Positions 1 to 6,977 of a stretch of DNA of 27,121 nt are shown here, one piece after another. Source of the DNA: Opitutus sp. GAS368 (GTDB lineage Bacteria; Verrucomicrobiota; Verrucomicrobiia; Opitutales; Opitutaceae). The notes under the pieces are model-generated. The model was not told the DNA's origin. It did no database searches and was given only the letters and a program-made list of their open reading frames with translations. Position 1 is the first letter of the stretch. The number at the start of each line of letters is the position of its first letter. The position numbers and the translations under genes were made by a program. Location of the stretch: the NCBI GenBank assembly GCA_945862035.1, contig CAMAXB010000005.1, positions 1-27,121 of the forward strand, written 5' to 3'.

Positions 1-1460
1 GAGTAGAACCACAGGTCGGACCAGGGGTCCTCGCCGTCGGGATCAATGGCGGGCTCGAGCTCGGCGGAGTTGGTTCCGCGCACGCGGACATAGAAGTCGC
101 CCTCAATGCTGTTGAGCGCGTGACGGATCGTGAGAAAGCCATCCTCCTCCGTCCACTGTGCGGCCTCGAAGCGGCGTTCGACCCGCGTGGAGGGATTGGC
201 GACGAGGTGCGGGTCCGCCGACCTACCGGTGACGGCGCCGAGGATCAGATCAACGCGGGCGACCCGTGGGCGCAGGCCGCGGGCGTTGGGGCCGCTGGGA
301 TGCTTGAAGCGAATGGTCACGACCGCATTGCGCAGGGGCGCCGGCAATACGAGGGTCTCGCCGATGTTGGCGTGGCCGTGGGCCTCGCCTTCGAGCCCGG
401 TGGAAACGGTGACGTATAATTCCGAAATCAGGTCGCCGGTGGTGACGAAGATCCGGCCGGAGCGCAGTCCGTCGAGGATGTCGTCATGAGTCTTGAGCGC
501 GTGGACATAGGTTTTGGAGTACTCGCCCGGCCAGAAGTCGCTGCCGCCCTCGCGCCAGTGTTTGTGGGAATCGGAGGTGGCGGTGATCCACCAGCGCCGG
601 CCCTCGCCCAGCAGGGAATCCCAGAAGCCCCCGAGGCGAGCGGTCATCTGATCATAGCCGCCCAGCGTCGGATAGTTGCCGTAACCGCCGCGCTTGCCGG
701 GGCCGATGTTACCCTCGCGCTCCAGCGTTGCGGCCTGGTGACCGGGTGCGCCCTCCATGCCAACCGCAACGTTGGGGGCGGCGTCATTCCAGCCGCGGAG
801 TTCAGCCGCAGACGTGAGACCCCAGGCGTTGGGCCCGCGGGCGGAGCGGGACGGGTGGTGGGCGAACACGATGGGGGGGTGGGCCATACCCTTCATGTGG
901 GTCAGCGCCTCGATCATCTTCGGTTCGGTATCGCGCGAAGGGTCAGCCGGGAAGGGCTCGCGTTTGGAGAAACGCGACTCCAGTTCGTGCAGGCGGTCGG
1001 CCTCGTCGTGCGTGTGCGGGATGATGATGCTGCTGTGGTCGGCCCCGGGGGTGTCAAACTCCATGCCGAAGAACTGGATCACCTCGGGCACGGCCTGCCG
1101 GGACTCGACCAGTTCCGGATAGGCGACGTCGCGATTGAGCTTGGAGTGGAGCGGGCCGCCGTGGTCGGTCGCCACCATCCACGCGAGGCCGTGGTTCCTC
1201 GCCATGGCCGCGTTGGTCGAGATCGGGTAGATCGCATCACCGGCAATGATCGGCCGCGGTGGGCTGACCGTCGGGTCGTAGCTCACGCTGTATCGGCTGT
1301 GAATGTGGTGATCGCCCGCCAGCCAGCGACGGACCTCGGGTTTGGCCGGAGTTTCGGCGGCCGGCTGGGCGGCGGGGGCAGTGACCGCGGTGAACGCTGC
1401 AATCAGGATGGCGGCGAGAGAACGGCAACGATGGCGGCGGCGAGACGCGGGGGTAACCAT
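1..1460 (-). CDS. Secreted PHP-domain phosphoesterase-like protein (3' end outside window)
   Basis: Reading down from the ATG at 1460 gives 486 open codons to the window edge, so only the C-terminus is missing. An export signal (basic residues, then a hydrophobic stretch at about residues 14-30 and an Ala-rich cleavage region) precedes the mature protein. Near its N-terminus is DHHIHS (50-55) and further on ATDHGG (97-102), the first metal-binding signatures of the PHP phosphoesterase fold. Later His/Asp clusters (FAHHPS, ATSDSHKHW) fit the remaining ligands. PHP proteins hydrolyse phosphoesters with two or three metal ions; the substrate here is unknown, and exported members are common in Verrucomicrobia and Planctomycetes. 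A beta-rich C-terminal part follows after about residue 385. It lies 51 bases downstream of the histidine-phosphatase gene on the same strand, so they may be co-transcribed. A second secreted PHP protein sits at 8445-9836. The family is fairly certain; the reaction is not. Confidence 0.85.
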   Translation of the reverse strand, partial: MVTPASRRRHRCRSLAAILIAAFTAVTAPAAQPAAETPAKPEVRRWLAGDHHIHSRYSVSYDPTVSPPRPIIAGDAIYPISTNAAMARNHGLAWMVATDHGGPLHSKLNRDVAYPELVESRQAVPEVIQFFGMEFDTPGADHSSIIIPHTHDEADRLHELESRFSKREPFPADPSRDTEPKMIEALTHMKGMAHPPIVFAHHPSRSARGPNAWGLTSAAELRGWNDAAPNVAVGMEGAPGHQAATLEREGNIGPGKRGGYGNYPTLGGYDQMTARLGGFWDSLLGEGRRWWITATSDSHKHWREGGSDFWPGEYSKTYVHALKTHDDILDGLRSGRIFVTTGDLISELYVTVSTGLEGEAHGHANIGETLVLPAPLRNAVVTIRFKHPSGPNARGLRPRVARVDLILGAVTGRSADPHLVANPSTRVERRFEAAQWTEEDGFLTIRHALNSIEGDFYVRVRGTNSAELEPAIDPDGEDPWSDLWFY

Positions 1461-1511
1461 CGATGAAACTTATCCGCAGCGCAGCCCGGACTCAAGGGAG
1501 GACCCGTCTTG

Positions 1512-2105
1512 TCACGGGCTTTTCACGGCGTCGTCACGCGGGGCCGCGATCCGTCCGACCAGCGCTGGCTGAAGGCTGCCGTTGAGCCGGAGCACCACGC
1601 CTTCGCCGGACGCCATGAACTCGCGGGTCAGCGCGCTGATGTTCACCTGATGTGTGACCAGCACGAGGGGCGGTCCATCGACTGGCAGGGTCTGGAGGAA
1701 AGCGCGCAGTTCGTCCGTGACGCGCTCGGTCTCGTCTGGATTAGCATAAAAGGACCGCAACGCGCCGAGGACGACCGGAGAAGTAAGCCCGAGGAGGCGG
1801 GCGGTTTCCTGGCAGCGGCACCACGGGCTGGTGAACACGGCGGTGGACGACGTCAGTCCCGCGGCGCGCAATTGTCGGCCGAGGGCGCGAGCCTGCGCGC
1901 GCCCGGCGTCATTCAGATTGCGCTGGGTTTGGCAGTCGGCGAGGTCGAAGCCGGCCGGATCACTGGTGCCGGGCGCGTAGGCATGGCGCAGGATGATCAC
2001 CGTGCCGGGGAGGCGCAGATCAATCGGCGCGGCGGCGAAGGCCGCGGGCAGGATCACGCCTGCGGCAAGCAGGACGAGAAACCGGCAGAGCAGCGTGCGG
2101 CGCAT
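1512..2105 (-). CDS. Secreted histidine phosphatase superfamily protein
   Basis: 197 residues starting at ATG 2105 with a clear signal peptide (basic start, hydrophobic residues 8-24, Ala-rich cleavage region). The mature part opens with ILRHA: R40 and H41 match the RHG-type phosphohistidine motif, with Ala in place of the usual Gly. LNDAGRAQARALG (64-76), the FTSPWCRCQETA block with its Arg (91-102) and LVTHQVN (149-155, second catalytic His at 152) complete the branch-2-like histidine phosphatase pattern. The fold dephosphorylates small phosphorylated compounds or sugars through a phosphohistidine intermediate; an exported copy suggests scavenging of phosphate esters in the periplasm, which is inference. 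The length is that of a compact member without a large cap domain. The downstream neighbour is the PHP protein, also a predicted phosphoesterase, on the same strand after 51 bases. No Shine-Dalgarno sequence is visible before the start. Confidence 0.88.
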   Translation of the reverse strand: MRRTLLCRFLVLLAAGVILPAAFAAAPIDLRLPGTVIILRHAYAPGTSDPAGFDLADCQTQRNLNDAGRAQARALGRQLRAAGLTSSTAVFTSPWCRCQETARLLGLTSPVVLGALRSFYANPDETERVTDELRAFLQTLPVDGPPLVLVTHQVNISALTREFMASGEGVVLRLNGSLQPALVGRIAAPRDDAVKSP

Positions 2106-2148
2106 GGTCGGACGCTAGCGACGCCCGCGCAAAACGCCAGTCGCCGAC

Positions 2149-2418
2149 CTACGCGGGCGGTCCGGCCGGGCTGCGGACGAGGTTGATCACCTCGGCGGGG
2201 GAAAGGGTGGCCGCCCGGCACTGGATATCGCCGGAGTGCGTGGTGAACAGCCGCTGGCCGTCCCCGAGCAGGCGCTGGTAGATGTCCTTGAGCACGGCCA
2301 TTTCCATGCGGCGCCCGCCGGCGTCCTCGGTGGCAGCAATGAAAACGGCGGCAATCCCGACTGCGGTTTGCTCATCGTTGAGAAGGACGCGCTGCGTCCT
2401 TAGCATCAAGCCGGGCAA
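2149..2418 (-). CDS. Small ORF of unknown function, possibly the tail of the adjacent relic
   Basis: An 89-codon frame ending in TAG at 2149. I do not recognise the family. Codon use from about residue 12 onward is like that of real genes here (G or C in most third positions), and the predicted protein reads sensibly: an Ala/Val-rich stretch (AVGIAAVFIAATE), then a helical part (MEMAVLKDIYQRLLG), then TTHSGD and a C-terminal LSPAEVINLV. The first ten or so codons look poorer, so translation could begin further in, or this segment may once have been read through from the frameshifted sensor relic immediately upstream, whose last readable fragment overlaps it by 47 bases. It lies 43 bases upstream of the histidine-phosphatase gene on the same strand. 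Existence as an expressed gene is uncertain. Confidence 0.4.
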   Translation of the reverse strand: MPGLMLRTQRVLLNDEQTAVGIAAVFIAATEDAGGRRMEMAVLKDIYQRLLGDGQRLFTTHSGDIQCRAATLSPAEVINLVRSPAGPPA

Positions 2419-2998
2419 GCTCCATCCACTCCTGCAGCGTGGCAGTGACGTTCGTTATCCCGTTGTTGATGAGGGCCGCCAATTCATTCCGCTCGGCGCT
2501 GTGGTTGTCGGGTCGCCCCGGCAGGCGTGCGGCGATCTCGACGCCGAAGACGTTGCTTCTGAGATCGTGGACGGCCGGTTGGACCAGCTCGAACGCCGGC
2601 AAAATCCCGCTGGCTAAACTGAGCGCCGGACTGGGTGTAGGCGTTGGTCGCTCCGAGAAGGCAGACGTGGAGATGGGCCCATTCCATCCTGGGTTCCTGC
2701 AGACGGTGGCCATCGTGCCAGCGGTGCAGGCCATGCCTCACCTCTTCCTGCTTTGCTCCGCATTGTCGGCGTCGTCCTAGCGGCCGCGAGGGACCGAATT
2801 GAGTTTGCGCTGAAAGGCAGCAAGCACCCGGAGAATGAGGTCTTGGAATTCGCCGCGCGTCTGCGAGCGGCTCGTCGATTGCTTGGGATCGGCGGCGATG
2901 GCGGCCTCCCAGTTGCGTAGGATGGCTTCGTGGCGGCTGGCCAAGCGGTCGCTGAATTCTACCCGGGTCGTGCCAGCGGACCCCTTGGCGAAAGAAGA
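2372..2998 (-). pseudogene. Frameshifted relic of an RsbRD_N-type sensor (kinase N-terminal domain)
   Basis: Three successive minus-strand frames each carry a piece of one recognisable domain. The first (2998 down to a TAG at 2777) reads FSDRLASRHEAILRNWEAAI and then a GEFQDLILRVLAAF segment. The second continues with EVRHGLHRWHDGHRLQEP and MEWAHLHVCLLGATNAYTQ. The third (about 2620 down to 2372) has ILPAFELVQPAVHDL and ITNVTATLQEWMELA. The order and the motifs (RHEAILRNW; HG-HRW--GH-L-E---EW-HLH) match the helical RsbRD_N sensor domain that heads many histidine kinases and Rsb stressosome proteins. There is no ATG, GTG or TTG start in the first frame between the upstream TAA near 3090 and the domain, and no kinase catalytic motifs follow, so the gene has lost its start, acquired at least two frameshifts and lost its output domain. 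The family is recognised by motif reading only. Confidence 0.6.
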
Positions 2999-3178
2999 AT
3001 AATCGACGCTTGACCCTGAAGGCGACGAGGAAGCAGGGCGAGCGTGGGCCTTCCGGATGGTGCAAGCGACCGGCTCGAACGGTTACGGATCGGCTGGATT
3101 TGGCTCCGGAGTCCCGCCGCGATTTGCGTGGCGGCATGGGTTGCGGTCGTCATCGTTCGTGGGGCCCGCTGGGCTTCC

Positions 3179-3808
3179 ATGAAAATCAATTCCGCTGAAT
3201 TCGAAGTGAGTGCGCCCGACCTGCGCTCGTGCCCCGAGTGGGCCCAGCCGGAGTTTGCGCTCATCGGCCGGTCCAATGTGGGCAAGTCTTCCCTGATCAA
3301 TCTCCTGACCGAGCGTCGGGATCTGGCCAAGGTTTCGGACCTGCCGGGCAAGACCAAGCTCATCAATTTCTTCCACATCAACAAGGCCTGGCGCCTCGTC
3401 GATCTACCGGGCTATGGCTATGCCCATGTCGGCAAGCAGCGTCGCACCGAATTCAACGAAGCGGTGGCGGATTTTCTCGGGCAGCGCCGCGCCCTGCGCT
3501 GTGTGTTCGTCCTGATCGATGCGCGTCTGCCCCCGCAGCCGATTGATCTGGAGTTTCTGCAGTGGCTGGAAAGCTGCCCGGCGCCCTACCAGCTGATCTT
3601 CACCAAGACCGACAAAAAATCTCCGGCGCAGGCGGACGCCAATATCCAGATCTTCCTGACGGCCATGACGGCCTGGCGCAGCGAGCCGCCCAAGTATCTG
3701 GTGAGCTCGGCCAAGAGTGGGCGTGGTCGCACCGAGATATTGAGCACCATCGGCAAGCTGGTCACGGGCCCGTGGAAACCGAAGGGGGCAGGGGCTACGC
3801 CGATTTGA
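3179..3808 (+). CDS. engB: Ribosome biogenesis GTP-binding protein YihA/YsxC (EngB)
   Basis: 209 residues from the ATG at 3179; the open frame extends further 5' to 3044, but similarity to the family begins right after this ATG. All GTPase motifs are present: G1 GRSNVGKSS (30-38), G2 Thr in PGKTK (59), G3 DLPG (75-78), G4 TKTD (142-145) and G5 SSA (176-178). The DLPGYGYA stretch and the short length identify the TrmE-Era-EngA-YihA-Septin group and EngB in particular. EngB acts in the cytoplasm in late assembly of the large ribosomal subunit and is usually essential. It stands alone here: decayed sensor sequence upstream on the other strand and a repeat element downstream. The C-terminal tail is slightly extended and basic or glycine-rich. 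No good Shine-Dalgarno sequence precedes the start. Confidence 0.96.
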   Translation: MKINSAEFEVSAPDLRSCPEWAQPEFALIGRSNVGKSSLINLLTERRDLAKVSDLPGKTKLINFFHINKAWRLVDLPGYGYAHVGKQRRTEFNEAVADFLGQRRALRCVFVLIDARLPPQPIDLEFLQWLESCPAPYQLIFTKTDKKSPAQADANIQIFLTAMTAWRSEPPKYLVSSAKSGRGRTEILSTIGKLVTGPWKPKGAGATPI

Positions 3809-3897
3809 GAGGTGAAATCTGAAATGCCAGATTACGACGGGCAACTCAGCAGACGTGAGCGCCGATCCGACTGCTCCGACTCGATTTTGGAGAGGGC

Positions 3898-4124
3898 CGC
3901 CCGCGAATCACGCGAATCAGCGCGAATGGCTGAGTGGAAACCGCGAAACACATGAGGGTGCATGGACCTGTTTTTGGGTCCCACTTTCGTGTGTTCCGTG
4001 TTTTTCGTGGTAAATCGGCTTGAGGGTCTGGCCTCATGCTGTGCCAAGAGGCTCACCAAATCAAGGCCTGCGCCGCTTTGCGCTCCTACTGGTGATTCCT
4101 GTCGATTCGCGTGATTCGCGGGCG
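3898..4124. repeat. Inverted-repeat element copy 1 (identical 21-bp ends with copy 2)
   Basis: The 21 bases at 3898-3918 (core gcccgcgaatcacgcgaatc) are the exact reverse complement of 4104-4124. Inside, 3985-4011 carries tttcgtgtgttccgtgt followed by a tttcgtggt-like stretch, with a degenerate complementary stretch on the left (accgcgaaacacat near 3940). The same 21-bp ends and the same inner core occur at 26670-26852. The element fills most of the 345-base space between engB and the next gene and contains no credible coding sequence. The right end lies 30 bases from the stop codon of the 4154-4591 gene. I see no clear target-site duplication. It could be a non-autonomous mobile element or a REP/BIME-like structural repeat. 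Confidence 0.8.
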
Positions 4125-4153
4125 ATGCCGTGGATCTTATTCGATCCGGGCGC

Positions 4154-4591
4154 TCAGCGGTCCTGCTCGGACAGCGGCCGGGGCTTGAGGGCGTCATGCG
4201 GGCCGGGCTTGCTGGTCAGATCGACTCCGGCGGCTTCCAGCTCGGCCCGCAGATCGGGGAGGAATCGCGGCTCCAGTTCCTCGAGCCGGAAGTTGAAGTC
4301 GGTGGTGGTGAGGTCCTCGGTGAGGTACACGAGGATGTCGGCGAGCTCCGCGATCTCCTCGTCGAGGAAGTGCTCGTCGAGCACGGCCTGATTGCATTCG
4401 TAGGCCGTGAGCGTGGGCCAGAGGTTCTCCTTGGCGGCGTCGACCAGCTGGAGCGTGACCTCACCCTCCAGGTGGGCGCGTTCGATGCGCGCGCCGAATT
4501 CGCTCAGCCGGTGATAGGCGTAGGCGAGATTGGCGAGGCGGGCCTGCCGAAGCAGGGCGTTGCGCTGACTGAGTAAACGGGAAACGTTCAT
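4154..4591 (-). CDS. Acidic helical protein of unknown function
   Basis: 145 residues from ATG 4591, with AGGA placed nine bases before the start on the coding strand, one of the better ribosome-binding sites in the window. I do not recognise the family. The sequence is strongly acidic and predicted helical: an N-terminal helix (LLSQRNALLRQARLANLAYAY), a middle LVDAAKENLWPTLTAYE segment, then an acidic cluster (DEHFLDEEIAELADILVYL) and ELEPRFLPDLRAELEAAG before a Pro/Lys-containing tail. There is no signal peptide, membrane segment or metal-binding Cys/His cluster, so it is probably cytoplasmic. Codon use is that of a real gene. It stands alone: the repeat element lies just downstream, and 384 bases without a gene lie upstream. 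Confidence 0.75.
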   Translation of the reverse strand: MNVSRLLSQRNALLRQARLANLAYAYHRLSEFGARIERAHLEGEVTLQLVDAAKENLWPTLTAYECNQAVLDEHFLDEEIAELADILVYLTEDLTTTDFNFRLEELEPRFLPDLRAELEAAGVDLTSKPGPHDALKPRPLSEQDR

Positions 4592-4975
4592 GGCGGTGGT
4601 TCCTGGGATGGCCGGACGTTCTGAAGACGCGGGGCCCGGATGGGGGCGCGGCGGCGGCGGATGTCCGGACGGGTTGTGGTTGCGCTAAGGGAGGGCTCCG
4701 CCGTCGGAGCCTTTCTGCTGCATGCCGCTCGGGCGGACGCGGGTCCGCGGAGTGGCGCCAAACCGATGCACTTTCCTGACGTTGCCTGACTTTCTGACCT
4801 TTCTGGGAGAAGTCGCTAACGCGGAACTGGCTTAATCGCTGTCTGACTCGAATCACGATCTCGACCGTGCTGCTGTCCTGACATCGAACTCCCGGACCAT
4901 CGGCTGGAATAGGTCGGGCGCAAGGGCGATTTGCGAATCGCGGGAAAATTTATCCCGGGCGGACCTTTGCGGGCC
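4592..4975. other. Intergenic stretch with no supported gene
   Basis: These 384 bases separate two minus-strand genes. I find no convincing ORF. A short hairpin (ggctccg/cggagcc, 4694-4711, four-base loop, followed by ttt) and two adjacent small inverted repeats at about 4926-4960 (gcgatt/aatcgc and cggga/tcccg) are present. The latter pair lies just downstream of the YbaK-like gene's stop and could act as a weak terminator, but neither is followed by a T-run in the reading direction. A promoter for the 4154-4591 gene presumably lies here but I cannot place it. Confidence 0.4.
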
Positions 4976-5461
4976 TCACCCCACCGGCTCCGTAAGCGCC
5001 GCGAACGAGGGGCGGGCCAGCGTGCGCCAGGCGAGCGCGTCCAAAATCACCGAGTGCTCGCGCGAGCCCGCGTTGAAGGCGACGCGGGGATGCAGTGTGC
5101 CGACCTCGTGGTCGGCGGTGAGCGGGAGCGGCAGCACCGGCTCCCCGAACGGGGGCACGGCACCCGGGACGAGGCCGGTCAGCGCCAGCAACTCGTCGGC
5201 GGTGGCGAAACGGAGCTGCTTGGCGCCGAGCGCCACGCGGGCGAGCTTGGACGACAGCTTGCGCGGGGCGGGAATGACGAGGAGGTGGAAGCGGTCATCG
5301 GCCTTGACGACCAGAGCTTTGGCCCCGCATTCGAGCGGCTCGCCGCGTTCGCGTGCGGAGTCCTCGGACGTGAAGGTGGCCGCGTGTTCAACGTGCCGGA
5401 ACGGAACCCCCGCGGCGGTGAGGTGCCGGAGCAGCCGGGCGTGAACGGTGTCGTCGCTCAC
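4976..5461 (-). CDS. YbaK/ProX-type aminoacyl-tRNA deacylase
   Basis: 161 residues beginning with GTG at 5461. The features of the YbaK/EbsC/ProX editing fold are all visible: GAKAL with the functional Lys at 48, the VVKADDRFHLLVIPAPRKLSSKLAR region (51-75), GLVPGAVPPFG (96-106) forming the substrate pocket, and FNAGSREHS (129-137). This family hydrolyses misacylated tRNAs such as Ala-tRNA(Pro) or Cys-tRNA(Pro) in the cytoplasm. The PrdX-like GLVPGAVPPFG loop suggests a free-standing ProX-type Ala-tRNA(Pro) deacylase, but substrate cannot be settled from motifs alone. It starts four bases after the stop codon of the upstream gene at 5466-5954, so the two are very probably one transcript with coupled translation. 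Confidence 0.88.
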   Translation of the reverse strand: MSDDTVHARLLRHLTAAGVPFRHVEHAATFTSEDSARERGEPLECGAKALVVKADDRFHLLVIPAPRKLSSKLARVALGAKQLRFATADELLALTGLVPGAVPPFGEPVLPLPLTADHEVGTLHPRVAFNAGSREHSVILDALAWRTLARPSFAALTEPVG

Positions 5462-5465
5462 GGAC

Positions 5466-5954
5466 TCAGCGGGCCGCCAGCTCGCGGGCGGGCTCGCACG
5501 CTCCTTCGTGGGCGGCGTCCTCCGCGGGGAGGGCGGCGGGGAGGGCGCGGGCGATCAGGTCTGCCCACGCGCGGAAATAAACCACCGCATCGTCGCGTTG
5601 GTTACGCTGGAGCCAGCGGTGGCCGCCGGGGAGCGCTTGCAGTACGCACGGATCGCTCAGGTCCTCGAGATGACGCAAGTCGGTGCGGTCGAGGCCGAGT
5701 TCGCGGAGACGGTCGAGCACAAATTCCAATCGTAGGCCGGTGCCGGCGCAGTAGTCGTCGGGGATCTCACTCCACTCGGTGAGTTCGCGGGCGCAGGCTG
5801 CGTGGATCTCGGCCGGGGAGAGCCGCGTGACGGTCTGGGCGAGGTGACCGCAATTGCAGCGGCCGAAGTGCGACCACTGGTAGTCCGGGGACTGGGCGAG
5901 ACGGTTGGCAGTCTCATGGAGGATCTCGACAAGGGCGCGGCTGGGAATGGCCAT
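5466..5954 (-). CDS. Conserved cytoplasmic CxC protein of unknown function
   Basis: 162 residues from the ATG at 5954; the frame is open to 6047, but those extra 31 codons are basic, low-quality sequence and the conserved part begins at this ATG (MAIPSRALVEILHETANRL). The central block YQWSHFGRCNCGHLAQTVT (about residues 25-43), followed by LSPAEIHAA, EWSEIPDDYCAGTG, LRHLEDLSDPCVLQALPGG and a VYFRAWADLI ending, is one I associate with an uncharacterised family in Bacteroidetes and related phyla. Its conserved WxH-x-GxCNCGHLAQ motif could bind a metal through Cys/His, which is inference. No signal peptide or membrane segment. It directly precedes the YbaK-like deacylase with a four-base gap, suggesting a shared cytoplasmic role. 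Confidence 0.8.
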   Translation of the reverse strand: MAIPSRALVEILHETANRLAQSPDYQWSHFGRCNCGHLAQTVTRLSPAEIHAACARELTEWSEIPDDYCAGTGLRLEFVLDRLRELGLDRTDLRHLEDLSDPCVLQALPGGHRWLQRNQRDDAVVYFRAWADLIARALPAALPAEDAAHEGACEPARELAAR

Positions 5955-6051
5955 GGCGCAACAGAAGCGAGGGGGCCGCCAAGCGCAAGCGGCGGACGCT
6001 TTAGCGTCGCGGCGGGGGTACCCGGTCGGCGATTTCGAAGCGACCATCAGC

Positions 6052-6819
6052 TCATAGCATGAGTACCGAGCCGGCGGGCACGGACCGACGGCGCCCGCTT
6101 TCCGTTAGGCTGACTCCCCCGTCCGCCTCCTCCGAGATGACGATCGTCTGGCGCCCCCAGACCACCCCGGCCATGCGCCGCTGGCGGGGCTGACCGTGGC
6201 GCAGGGTCACCGGGATGTCCTCGCCGCCAATGACCTGCACGCCCCAGAAGACCGGCTGGAAGGGTGCCGGCTTGCGGGGCCGTAGAACGAGATCCACTTG
6301 ATAGGGGCGATTGTTGAGGCGATGCCGGAGGTGGAGCCTGATGCCCTGCTCGGACGAGGAGTCAAAGAGCAGGGACTCGACCTCTTGGCGCGTCAGAGCG
6401 GAGACTTCAGAATCATTGATCGCGACAATCTCGTCTCCGGCCTCGATCCCTTCGGCGTGAGCCTGGGTCCCGGTCTGCACCCCCGCGACATAGATGGCCT
6501 TCGGGGGCCCTCCGGTGGAAAGCTCCATCGAGCGGTAGTGGAGATTGAGCCCGATGCCCCATTGGCCGAAGGGCGGTGCGTCGACCCGGATGGGAGCCAT
6601 GAGGTAGGCGGATTTCTCGAGCTTGGCGACGGGTGCGAATGGCGCGACGGAGAATCCGAGCATCGCCAGAAACGCGGCGAGTAAACGGCCACAGCGGAGG
6701 GAAGAAGCTCCCGCCCTTACTCCGGAGACATTCCGGATGGGTCGGATTGCGGGCGTGTGCACGGGCGGGACCGAGGCGAACGCTCGGCTCCGACTCACTC
6801 GGAGTGAAGAAGACGCCAA
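6052..6819 (-). CDS. Exported PDZ-domain protein
   Basis: Up to 255 residues; the frame opens with TTG at 6819, with GTG codons at residues 8 and 20 and an ATG at 53 as alternatives, so the true start is unclear. A hydrophobic segment at about 45-62 (CGRLLAAFLAMLGFSVAPFA) looks like a signal sequence, which argues for a start before residue 40. Residues about 85-168 form a PDZ domain: WGIGLNLHY at its start, IYVAGVQTGTQAHAEGIEAG as the carboxylate-loop and helix region, and DEIVAINDSEV as the closing strand. The remaining C-terminal part is beta-rich and basic, with VLRPRKPAPFQPVFWG. There is no serine-protease domain, so this is a stand-alone PDZ protein probably binding peptides or partners in the periplasm. 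It is transcribed divergently from the secreted amidohydrolase at 6978. Confidence 0.75.
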   Translation of the reverse strand: MASSSLRVSRSRAFASVPPVHTPAIRPIRNVSGVRAGASSLRCGRLLAAFLAMLGFSVAPFAPVAKLEKSAYLMAPIRVDAPPFGQWGIGLNLHYRSMELSTGGPPKAIYVAGVQTGTQAHAEGIEAGDEIVAINDSEVSALTRQEVESLLFDSSSEQGIRLHLRHRLNNRPYQVDLVLRPRKPAPFQPVFWGVQVIGGEDIPVTLRHGQPRQRRMAGVVWGRQTIVISEEADGGVSLTESGRRRSVPAGSVLML

Positions 6820-6977
6820 TTGGCATGATCAACCAATGCCGCCGAATAATAAGGGAAGCGGGGCCTGCTGTTTGTAATCCGCCCGCGGGCTGAAGGGCGC
6901 TATTAGAACGGCCACTTTTTGGACGAGGGCAGATTTGCGGCTCCGCGTCTCCGGCGGAGATTGATAAACAGTCAGGG

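Noticed and set aside
2484..3137. 217-codon minus-strand frame over the sensor relic
   Set aside because: Only its middle third has family similarity; the rest is out of frame with the domain, so it is one of three frames of a pseudogene and not a gene.
3832..4197. 121-codon minus-strand frame across the repeat element
   Set aside because: Its protein-like words (TTKNTEHTK, ADSRDSRA) are just translations of the inverted-repeat element; the same words appear in the frame over copy 2.
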